Of a stretch of DNA of 64,000 nucleotides, positions 45,601 to 56,800 are shown piece after piece. The notes under the pieces are model-generated. The model had not been told where the DNA came from and made no database searches. It saw nothing but the letters and a program-made list of their open reading frames with translations. Source of the stretch: Bugula neritina (taxonomy: Eukaryota > Bryozoa > Gymnolaemata > Cheilostomatida > Bugulidae). The position numbers were made by a program, and so were the translations under genes. Within the stretch, counting starts at the first letter, position 1. Every line of letters starts with the position of its first letter. Location of the stretch: positions 14,325,633 to 14,389,632 of the forward strand of contig OZ037771.1 of NCBI GenBank assembly GCA_964035545.1, given 5' to 3'.

Positions 45601-48600
45601 ATGAAAAAAGTATATCAGTCTCTTATTGCGGACAAGAAGCTCAATGACATTTTGAGTGATGATGCATCTAAAGAAAAGGACTTTTGCAAAAAAATTCAGT
45701 GGTATCACGGTAGAAGTATAAACCGGAGAACTACAGAAACTCTATTAAAGTCAAGTAAGTCAATCTCCTGGGCCCAAGTTTTATATAAATAATAATTCTG
45801 GTTGATTGACTCAGACTGATCAAACTTCCATATCACATTCAGTATTGTCAAAGTATTATCATACTTTTTTTGTAGAAGATTTCAAAAATGGCACATTTTT
45901 AGTGCGAGACAGTTTTTCTAGTCATGGAGAATTCGTGCTGTCAGTTCGCCATGACATATCCAAGACCAACATCTCTGTGGAGCACTTTAAAATATTAAAA
46001 AACCCTAATGACTGTTTGTATAAGCTGGGTGAGAGCTCCACTCATGAAATACACGGTAAGTTATCTTTTTATTCAACTTGGCTTTATAGACTCAATAATA
46101 CGTTAATTTCATAGGTAGTCTTTAGAAAAATTGTAATTGATGCAGAGAGATTTATTCCATAGTTGGGTGATTAGTCGCCACGAAGTTGAATTGGGGTCAG
46201 TATTTGAAATTTTAATTAAAATGAAAGCTTCATCTCCGTAGAAGATTTACAATGTATCTGATATAAAAATGTAGAGTATTATTAATTATTTTATTTCATT
46301 TCAATCAATTGATTAGATTTTCACTCCTCAATAAACCCACGCAATACGTCTACTCACCGTACAACTGTTACATTATGTATATGCTTAATATTTTTGCTTT
46401 TGTTTTATAGGTCTAGAGAATTTTATTGCCTTATATCAAAAAGAGCAGCATGGTTTGCCTGTGCTCCTAGACAAATACATACCAAAGGCTGCGCCACCAC
46501 CAGAAAGCCTGCGTACTGGTAGAACCAATGCCTTACATTACGCTATTCAAGGCGGTATCGAAGCGAATGTCATCAACATACTTCATCATAAAAAGTGTCC
46601 AAATCTCAATGCCAGAGATTCCGAAGGTTGGAACTTGTTTTTAAAATATCATTTGATCACATGACATTGTGCTGTGACCCCTTTAGTGGAGACAACTCCC
46701 ACTAATCTTTCTCACAATACTCTATAATAATATTTCTATGGTTGAGTAGGTTTTACAAGTATTAACCATTCATCATTATGTTTTATTTTATGAAATGTTA
46801 GGAACTCCAACTCTATACATGGCCTGTGAAGCAGGGATGTTAGAAGCTGTGGAACTCATGCTAAAGAAAAAGGTCAAGGTATATACCAGGAATGGTGAAG
46901 GATATAGTGCTCTGCACGTGAGTGTTGCTATCTGGTCTGGTCTCTCTCAAACCGTCAAGATTTTCACTTCTGTTTATTATTGGAATAGTTGGAGTTTACA
47001 GAAGTTTCTTAGCATTAGATCAGAATAAATCATGCATTAGGGGCGGGGCAAATGCGTCCCTATGAACAAATATTTAAGACTGTTGATGCATTTTTGTGTG
47101 GGTTTCCCTTCTAAATAATGGAATACACCTCATCAAAATTAATTATCTTTGAAGTTTCTAAAGTGGTAAAGATTCTTCAAATTTGAAGATGTTTTATTGT
47201 GAGTGAAAACTTGTATATTAAAAGATACAGCTGGTTATTTAGCTCTATAATTTGTGTTGCTCTAATGAGTTTAAGATATATATATATATTTTTCATTGTT
47301 TACCATTTGTTAGTTTAAACTGTAGTTTGAGTTGTTTACTCTTTCAAAGTACAATTGGTGCAACTTGCAGGTGGCATGCAAGAAGAATGCTGTCGAAATT
47401 GTGCAGAAGCTGCTGGATATAGGTCACGCCAGTCCCGTCAGCGTCTGTAAGCACAACGGGTATTCCCCGATGCACTTGGCAGCAATTGAGGGCAACTTGG
47501 ATTGCATTAGAGTACTACTTAAGTATGGGGCACCGGACAGACCTCAGGACAACAATAAGTGCATTCCTTTCGAGCTCGCTAAAGAGCACAATAAGTCAAA
47601 CGTCGTCAAGTTTCTAAGTACGTGGTTTTTATTCTCTGGTATTTAAACTAACCTCTAATTTTATTATGTGTTGATAAAAGCTGTTTGAAGCTAAGCATTT
47701 GTTGTTTAAGAGATGGCATCGACTTGACTTGTGTTCATAAAAGTAATTGGTTGTCAGTAACAGCGGTAAACAATTAAAGACCCTGTAACATAGAACTTTC
47801 TACACTAGAATGATAGCTGTATTATTGTCATGTCATCTCCATAGATACTTATGAAACAGTGGTGGATCCAGTTATCAAAAAGGGGGATTGGCTGCATGAG
47901 CATGGGTCCCGTGTGGTGAGTTAATTGTACTCTTGTACTATGTGTAGTATCTAGTATACACTGTCACTTACATGTAAGTATAATGTATATATAGTATCTA
48001 GTATACACTGTCACTTACATGTAAGTATATTGTATATATAGTATCTAGTATACACAGTCACTTACATGTTAGTATAATGTATATACAGTATATAGTATAC
48101 ACTGTCACTTACATGTAAGTATATTGTATATATAGTATATAGTATACACAGTCACTTACATGTAAGTATAATGTATATACAGTATATAGTATACACTGTC
48201 ACCTACATGTAAGTATATTGTATATATAATATCTAGTATACACAGTCACTTACATGTAAGTATAATGTATATATAGTATCTAGTATACACAGTCACTTAC
48301 ATGTAAGTATATTGTATATATAGTATCTAGTATACACAGTCACTTACATGTTAGTATATTCTATATATATAATATCTAGTAAACACAGTCACTTACATGT
48401 AAGTATAATGTATATATAGTATATAGTATACACAGTCACTTACATGTAAGCATATCGTGCACAGGAGGCAGAGGCGCTTTTCCAGAAGCTCGGTATGACA
48501 GACGGAATCTTTCTCATCAGGAAAAGTCATCGGGGCACGACCTATGCCCTCTCACTCTGTCATGAGCAGCAAATTTTCCACTACGAGATCAAAATTCTGG

Positions 48601-51600
48601 TATGAGTGTTTTTTATGTAGCCATGGCAGCTGTCTGCAGGTGCTCTTTATGTCTCGCCAATTTATTGTTTATTCAAACTACAAATTTGAAATTATGCTGC
48701 TTAGTCTAGTTTCATGTTGTACAGCCAGCAGTAGCATCGTAGTGTGTGACTCTGCAATAGTAGTCTAAGCATCTGATTTCATCACTTGACCTAGTCAATA
48801 GTACCGCTTCATTCTTTCACTTTCTTTCTTTACATTCATGAAATATTTCTCCCGTCTAAATAGTGTGAAATTCTTACATTTATCATTGATGTTAATGCTA
48901 CTTGACTAGTGTAGTAATATTGCAATATGCAGTAATGTATTGCTATGGCTTTTCATATCAATTCCAATAATAAACTATTGTATTTTTATACATGTGATCT
49001 CTATTGAAATTTTGTAAAGTTATAGACTTAATTTTAGCCATGCTGACGGCATGGCTAAAGGGATAGTATGAGGGAAGGTTTGACTGGACGCCCTTACCGG
49101 CATTCCCAATGACTGTAAAACTCAAACTAATAGCTCAGTTTTTGTCACACTAAACAAACATCTCTACCCACTTGGACTAATTTCTACTCAACATTAAACT
49201 GATATCCTCTTATGCTGCGTTTCTGACTCTCTCTGTCTACCTGCAGAAGGACATGGTGTACTACATTGGTGACGGGCCTCTGATGATATCGCTGGAGCGT
49301 ATCGTGTCGCATTACATGCGCTTTGCCGACGGCCTGCCGTGCAGACTCAAGACTGCCGTCTCCCCACAGGAAGTGCTTGTAGACCTCGAGCTATTGAGTG
49401 GCGTGGAACCTGAGGCTGAGTTGGAGGAGAGGAGGGGTCAAGGTTAGTCTCTAGAGTTGATATTCCGTGACTCGACGCCTCGTAAATGTTGATTGAAGGT
49501 CAGCTAATGACGTCTGCTAGGAGTGGTTATCATGTTGCTATGGTTACAAGTTATAAGTAAAGCTGAGTAGATATCAATGGAGAGGTCTAGTATCTGCTTA
49601 GAGGTCAAAGTAAGTAACACAGACTCTAGTCTCATAGTTGTTGGTCTGTGGTATTTCAGGGGATGTTGATGATGTATATGATGATGTACAAGGGGCGTCT
49701 CCACCGCCCCTTCCTACCGGAAATCGTCCTGTTCTCAAGATTCATAAGTCTAAATCTGATGTGAGTAGAATTTATTCATCTTTGCTTTTTAACGTTCCTC
49801 GTTGGTATATTTTGATTGCTTTACCGGGTTGTTCCATGTTTGTGTTATAAAAAATACGAGTTTGAGTTTAATTTTGTATTGCTAATCTCTCAGTTCATGT
49901 AAACCAGAAGGACCAGATAACTCCATACTATTGCTCAGTACTTCCATATCTTAACTAGTAAGTATTGTATTTCACTGTGTAGACTAAGGACCCACTCGCT
50001 CATATACTCATTAATAAGAAACACATTACGTTGGAGCACGAGCTAGGTCAAGGTGAATTTGGATCGGTGATGAAGGGCGTGTACACAAAGCAAGAGGCGT
50101 TTAAGAAAAAGGTGTGTTGTGTGTTTACTACAATATAATGTAATATCTCAGTTGAATTGCAGCGGTATTTAGAGCTGTGGGCTTATTGGAGTGTATTAGC
50201 ATTGCTCATGTATTGCTCAAGCAAGTTTTTATTGAGAACGCAAAGAGTTATAACATTGGATAGGAAAGCTTGAAACCGATGAACAAGCATATTGCTTTGT
50301 ATGGTTAGGAAAATGCGTTTACAAAATTGGTGCAAGTTTGTACGAGTTCACACGAGTTGGTGCGAGTTTGTACGAGCTCACACGAGTTGGTGCGAGTTTG
50401 TATACTTTATTTGCAGCACATAAATGTGGCGGTGAAGACTCTACTGGAAACTCCTCTGAATGACGGGAAAGAGGATTTCCTGAGAGAAGCCAGAGTTATG
50501 TTAGAGTTGGATCATCCAAATGTTGTCAGGTTGATTGGGGTGTGCGAGGGACCACCCGTAATGATTGTAAGTCTATAAATATATAACTAGAAGACAGCTA
50601 TTGCTGCCTGTTGTATACTTTTCAGACTAAGTTTATATAAAGTATAGAAAAATGGCTTTGCTGTTGCGTAATGCGTTATGTACTGTAGAAATCTGTATAT
50701 GAACAGAACCTGTGCTACAATCACAGTCTCTTTCTTATAAGACTCCCCCCTAATTGTTTCCTGTAAGATTCCCTCTTTTTCCCTATAAAATAATTTCCTC
50801 CTTTTTACAGTTTTGGCTAATGAGTGACATTTAGTTACCAGATAACTTACAGTAAGAGTTATGTTTAGTTACCAGATAACTTACAGTAAGAGTTATGTTC
50901 AGTTACCAGATAACTTACAGTAAGATGCGTTCTGTTCATTCTGACTAGTGCTCAACGCAAGCATTCATTCATCAGTGAGTCATGAAAGGCACCTGCCTGG
51001 TATAAAAAAACCCTCAGGTCTTGCTCTCAGTAGGGTTTGGGGCTTACCTTAGCTTACTGCCCCAGTTCTTACAGAATTTGTGGCTATGCACCAACTCGGG
51101 GTGGAGGGGGGGGGTGTAGAAAACTCCAACATCTTGATATTGTATAGATCCAAGAGTTGGTGAAGATGGGATCAATGCTCGATTACTTGTGGGACAATGA
51201 AGAACTCATTAACGTTGACAAAGACCTCTTACTCTGGGCCGTGCAGATTGCTAATGGTATGCTGTATTTAGAGGAGAAGAAGTTTGTGCATAGAGATCTC
51301 GCAGCCCGGAACATTCTACTTGCCGAGAAAACTTTAGTGAGTCAAGTTTTACGCTTTCTATGTGAACCAAATTTTTATTTGACAGGTTTTTAGTCTGTAA
51401 GTCTAGCTGGCCTCTTTCAGTATAAATACATATGATACAGTCTAATTATTTCTGTTTTTGTGGATTTTAATTTAAAAAATTCATTTCTATTTTATAATTG
51501 ATATTTCTTATCAAAGAAAAACAAAATATACATATATATACACTTATTCATCATTAGAGGACCTAATAATACTGAGTTTAAGGCATTGGGAAAATTGATT

Positions 51601-52699
51601 ATATAAGTGAACAAATTATAGGAAACATTGTGAAAACTCAGATGTATAGCTGTAATTATATTACCTTCACAATCCGAGAGTCTCAAATTCTCTTATGACG
51701 CTAGAGACTACTATTAGATTTCAATTCCATTTCAGGCGAAGATATCAGACTTTGGTTTGTCACGAGCAGTCAACTCCGACAGTGACTACTACAAGGCGAG
51801 TAAGGGCGGGCGGTGGCCGGTCAAGTGGTATGCCCCCGAGTCCGTCAACTACGGGACGTTCTCTCACGCCTCCGACGTGTGGAGCTTTGGTGTTACTTTG
51901 CATGAGATGTTTTCTTTCGGGGAGCAACCTTATGGAGAGAAAAGTGGTGCAGAGGTAAACAAGACCATTCCTTGTAAAGTACAAATTTGTTTAAATTGAA
52001 AAAGGAGCAAATATTATCATTGCTTTCTACCAAACAGGTAGTTTTACATAAGATAAATAGATTGCGCAATATTTACATAGTGTGTGAATTAGCCCAATAT
52101 GTGGATGGCGCTGATAATAATTGAGTTGAAACATGTAATGCATTCAGTTTCCTATCTTATAAAAAGACTAAGGGAACAACCGGGTGTTTGCTTAATAATC
52201 ACTAGTCATAGGTTTGATTCCCAGTAAAGGCCATTTGTAATGTTAGGGAGAGTATCCAGTCATAATTGCTTCTGTACCTCAACAGAACAACTCCTTAGCC
52301 AATTAAGAAATCCTTTCCATCAGGGTTGCTCACGGGGATAGTTACTATACACCCACCTAAGTTTTGTATAATGTACAAGTAATACTGTCTCATGCAGGTA
52401 ATACGAACATGGCATTGTATAATACACTGATTACAATTGAGTTGAAGCGTATAATCTACAGGTAATACTGTCTCGTTCAGGTAATACGGATGATAGAGAG
52501 AGGTTACAGACTGGAGAGACCAGAGAAGTGTCCACAGTATGTCTACAACTTGATGCTGAAATGCTGGTCACTCAACGCTGCCGATAGACCGACCTTCAAA
52601 GACCTCTGTGCTTCCATATCATCTGACCCTTCGTTCAGTCGAGCTAAGAGTATCATTGGTCAGCAGAAGAAAAAAGGTCACAAACTTAAATATCGCTGA
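45601..52699 (+). CDS. SHARK: SHARK/HTK16-type tyrosine kinase (SH2-ankyrin-SH2-kinase)
   Basis: Cytoplasmic tyrosine kinase of a type known in hydra (HTK16), sponges and Drosophila (Shark, downstream of Draper), related to Syk. Fourteen exons in phase: 45601-45754, 45876-46055, 46411-46626, 46802-46917, 47371-47617, 47845-47915, 48465-48599, 49247-49442, 49660-49760, 49983-50111, 50417-50566, 51148-51336, 51736-51954, 52481-52699 (773 residues, close to hydra HTK16). SH2-1 (about 31-115) has WYHG and the phosphotyrosine-binding FLVRDS. Ankyrin repeats (about 145-305) include [10 protein letters not shown] and [17 protein letters not shown]2-2 (about 318-410) has GDWLHEHG and FLIRKS. A proline-rich linker holds YDDV. 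The kinase (about 490-750) has GQGEFGSV, Lys522 (VAVK), Glu539, HRDLAARN (613-620), DFG (633-635), activation-loop tyrosines YY (646-647), and a WYAPES motif. All catalytic residues are present, so an active enzyme is expected. The basic tail ends [10 protein letters not shown]. Confidence 0.96.
47940..48455. repeat. 47-bp tandem array in SHARK intron 6, about 11 copies
   Basis: The unit contains CACTTACATGTAAGTATA and ATATAGTATCTAGTATA. Every copy carries ATGTAAGTAT, a strong match to a 5' splice site. The array runs to within about 20 bp of the exon 7 acceptor. Confidence 0.95.
50326..50405. repeat. about 32-bp repeat before SHARK exon 11
   Basis: About 2.5 copies of GGTGCGAGTTTGTACGAG plus CTCACACGAGTT end just before the acceptor at 50416. 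Confidence 0.8.
50835..50925. repeat. about 36-bp repeat, 3 copies
   Basis: GTTACCAGATAACTTACAGT and AAGAGTTATGTT repeat in SHARK intron 11. Confidence 0.85.
52165..52365 (+). mobile_element. tRNA-derived SINE, copy 1 (degraded head)
   Basis: Located in SHARK intron 13. It has a B-box-like GGTTTGATTCC and a body (AAAGGCCATTTGTAATGTTAG, CATAATTGCTTCTGT, TTTCCATCAGGGTTGCTCAC) that matches copy 2 at 59873 throughout. The A-box half is poorly preserved. Confidence 0.7.
52380..52490. repeat. Duplicated SHARK exon 14 acceptor
   Basis: AATACTGTCTC..CAG followed by GTAATACG occurs with AG ending at 52396 and again at the real acceptor 52480. Confidence 0.8.
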
Positions 52700-53385
52700 T
52701 CGGGCAAGCTCATTGGTTAACAGATTGTGTTTGAGTCCGTGATTGGATGATTGCATGTGTCGCATTCTTTCGATGTCTTCTATGTTATATTGCTACAGTT
52801 CATTTTTGATTTATTTTTCAGCTAATTTAAATGATTCTATTCCACATACGTTCCTCCAGATATACTTACTTTATACCTCAATGCACCCAATGGTGTTTGT
52901 CGTAACATATTTTTATATATTACTTTATATTGTTCATATTAGACATATTGCAACATTACTTAACATCTGTACTAGTCATGGGTTTGTCATCATTCCTAGT
53001 TTGTGATTGTTTTGATTGCGGCCGGTGATATACTATCAGTAATTCTTACAACTTGCTCAAAGAATTAATGCGCTTGTATTAGACAGCGATAAATATTTTG
53101 CTCTGTCGAGAATGGCTCAAGTTATTTAGAAAATGTATAAATTCTGGCATCTAAAGCAATAGTTATCGTCAGTTTTACATCCAGGCCATTTGAATGAGTC
53201 TAGTAGCTGGAAGGAAACCATCGTCAAACTAACCCTTAACGCAAACCTTTGACGTACAGATTTATTTACTTGTGGTTGTCTTGCCATACTTCCTATTGTG
53301 TCAGGGATGTATTTTTAGTTTGTCTTATATTTTACATGTGATATTATTTTTAAATAATATAATATAATCTTAGGTTTTATATGTA

Positions 53386-53391
53386 AATAAA
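53386..53391 (+). terminator. Candidate polyadenylation signal of SHARK
   Basis: AATAAA about 690 bp after the stop, between two convergent genes. Confidence 0.5.
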
Positions 53392-53685
53392 GTCCTACCC
53401 TACATAATTTTTGAATGCCTAAATCTGGAATATTAAATGTTATGTAATAAGTGTTACATTACAAATTATTGATTGGTTACTAGTTACTAGTTATAACAAT
53501 AATATGTAGCATACTTTATAATATTATGAATAACATGAAATTTGTAATCACTACACTTGAATGTTATGTACTCTATTATTCAACGCGCTGTTACTGCCCT
53601 GATTATTTATAACTTTTAGCTCACGAATATATTTTTCAGTTTATGAAAAAAATCAATTGCCAATAATCTATGTTTTGCAGTAAAA

Positions 53686-53691
53686 TTTATT
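53686..53691 (-). terminator. Candidate polyadenylation signal of ARMC3
   Basis: AATAAA on the minus strand, 165 bp beyond the ARMC3 stop. It gives a convergent, non-overlapping end with SHARK. Confidence 0.4.
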
Positions 53692-53855
53692 TTATAAAAA
53701 TATGGTTTGTAAATTCAAAACATCTGCAGTAAAATAAATTAAATATGTTCACTTAGAAGTTAATAATATTCTCCAAAACATACTAAATATTTAAGTAATC
53801 TGTATAATACTATCAAGTACACAGTCTGGTAGAGTCAGTCCCAGGCTGACTGTAA

Positions 53856-56800
53856 CTAGAGCTTCTTATACTGCTCGGCAGCGGGTGAATGGACCAATAG
53901 CAAGTCTCCTGGGGTGTGCATCAAGTCTACGATATATGCTTTGGGAGGGAATTTAATCTTTCCCTGAAATATTAGGAGTAGTAATATAACATATGCAGTG
54001 ATATATTAGTAGGTTTCGGACCTAGAAAAAAATTTCTCGGAAATATTGAACTTACACTTTCATCATTGTCAAAAAGCATGACTGTGTTCCAAGCTCTGTT
54101 GTACTCCCCTCTCTCCAATGTACTACTCACACCAATTCTGTCGCCCAAAGTCTGCAAGAAACAATGGAAATGAGGCTAATTACCAACCAATCAACTGCAT
54201 CGTATAGGACTGAGCGCTTCTAAGTTAGATGTGATGTATTGTTTGTAAATAATAAATGACTCATTTGCTTGCTTTACAGCTGGCAACGTTTGATAATCCA
54301 ACAACATCAATTCAGCCCAGCAATTGTGCCTTCTATCACCAAGAGCAAAAACTTATTCCTCAAGGTTGTACACTGTTTCTGTTACAAAACACAGCATTGA
54401 GTGGATGTAGTGGAATGAGTTGGTACCTTGAAGAGAAGAGCTCTGTGTGTGTGTATGCCGGCTTTGATAGAGCCCAGTGGTATTACATTAGATTTCCTTT
54501 CATACTTGAGTTGGCTGAGGGGCAACTCCCAACTAAACTGAGCAACATGGCTCTTCATCACACTGCCTCCCATCTTTGATGCTACAAATCTACAAAATTC
54601 ATATTGTTTGCTGTTTACTTCCCCTGAAACCAGAGTTAGACAGCATTTAGCCTGTGTTTCACACCAGAAAACTTTATAATCCTTGAAAGTCTTGTTAACT
54701 AAGTCTGGGACTTACTTGGCTAAGGCTACAACTTGATCTCTAGAGGTAGGAAGTGGCATTATCTTCTCATTGACCTCTTCAATATATTTCAACAGCTGAG
54801 GGTCTGAAGGAGGGTTGAAAACCTAAAATTTGAGGTTAGAATTTAGTCTGTTTTGTCAAATTAAAACTGATTTCATTTCCACATAAAAAAGCAGTTTTAA
54901 TAAACCAATTATATAATTGAAACCTGAATTGACTTTAAATGAAACTTGAAAAAAATTGTAGCTAAAAGTAGAATTAATATGTTAAGAATAATTGACTTTA
55001 AATAATGTACTGATTTTTTTGCTAGTTAAAAATAGCAAACAACATAATTATAAAACAGAATTTTTTAGCAAACAGCTAGTTGTAAAAATCGTTAGGAGTA
55101 GACCTACATTTTCGTTTTCCCGGGCGTTAGCTTCTTCAGCCTCTCTTAGTCTCTGTTCCTCTTCCTCTCTTTCCTTCTCCTCGTCCTTTTCTCGTCTGCT
55201 CCTAGCTTTGCTGCATATCAACACATAATGTGAGTCAGAAACCCTTTGAATAGTATACTTGTATATCCCTAACAGGGTAACACAACTCTTTATATAGCAC
55301 AATGCCTAGCTAAGTCATCTAGCAAACATCCCAAGTTCAAATTATCCAGTTCAAAGTTGTTAGAAACAGTCTGAAAGCACCTGTTACAAGCTGCCAACAC
55401 ACTAAAGGTGTCAGAGAAAACTGTCAGCTCATGTACAGACAATCGCAACATGTAGCACCCTCTGTGTGCGCAACTTAATCAGCTGTACATTGGGCAAATA
55501 ACTCCGAAATATAAAATATGCATATGATGGGTTAGTCAATGTTAGAACAACGCAATCACACATCTTCCCAGCAATTTATCAGCTCAACACAAACATGGTG
55601 GACATTTGTTAGCGTGTGTTCACTACACTGTGAAATCACAGCTTGTTAGGGGCACTCTATGTGTAAGAACCCAACGTTAGGATTGAAATACGTTGATGCC
55701 CTTGGGCTAACCTTGACAAGGTATTAGATCTACAAATTATCAAGTAGTCATGATAAGGCTGTTGCCACGGTTACTGCGTAATATGAAGAAACAGACCTCA
55801 TCACCTAAGAAAACTTGTATTAGATTTGTATAGGCATATTGTAAACTAAAGTTGTTATAGAAAAAATATTAGAGGAAAGAAATAAATATTTTACTCTAAA
55901 GTTTGCACTTCAAGAAATATTCATCGATTATTTTTAAATTTCTTTGAAATTTCAATGAACCAACAACTGTTCACATTAAAAAAATCGAACGAAGATAAAT
56001 GTTGTTGTAGGAAGTGATGCTGGCAAAGCAACGGGATTGTAAAATTCAACGAAGAAACCAAATTATAACTTATCATGAATTTAGAATAGCAAACAAAGCA
56101 TTACACGTTTTACAGATCAGTTAGCGTGAAGGAATAGTATTAGAGCTTAACATGACAACAGCAGCACAGTAAGGCGGGCATAGCACCCCCCCCCCAACCC
56201 GACATGAAATAACAGTTTACAGGCAAACTGTTGAAGTCACGATAATAAACTGTTACCTGGTGGGCTTTTTCACTTCAGGACTACAAAATTGTATAAAAAG
56301 TAACACGATAGATTCTACTAAATATCAGACGCTCTCTAACAGCGAACGTGAAAATAAAATTAATATAGTATTTAAAATATATTCATTAATTTATCACAAG
56401 TATTGTCAATGATTAAAGATAAATTGTATAAGCATATCAATTTGAAATAACTTAGAAAACTCTTACTGTACTAGTTCACTAGTTGTGGTGTAGTTATAAT
56501 GTAGTTGTATCTATAGAGTAACTGTGATTGTGATTGTAGTTGTAGTGCATGCAGTATAAACAGGTATTAGTTTATGAGATACATTTTATACACTTACGAC
56601 TTTGAATCTCTACCAGAACGAGAAGGTTTCGTGACCTTAGCATCCTCTTTTACAGCATCTACCTGCGTCTTTCCCGAGGAAGACACTCGTCTATAGATAA
56701 AAAATCAGACCAAGTCATAATGCAGCTAATAGGATGAAACGTAATGTAAATGTAATAACGTAAGGCATGATGTAAAGTGTCTGTATACAAATAATAAAAT

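Larger units (their letters stand above)
52700..53855. other. Convergent 3' UTR region between SHARK and ARMC3
   Basis: AT-rich 1.15 kb with no coding signal. It holds the 3' UTRs of both genes. Confidence 0.5.
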
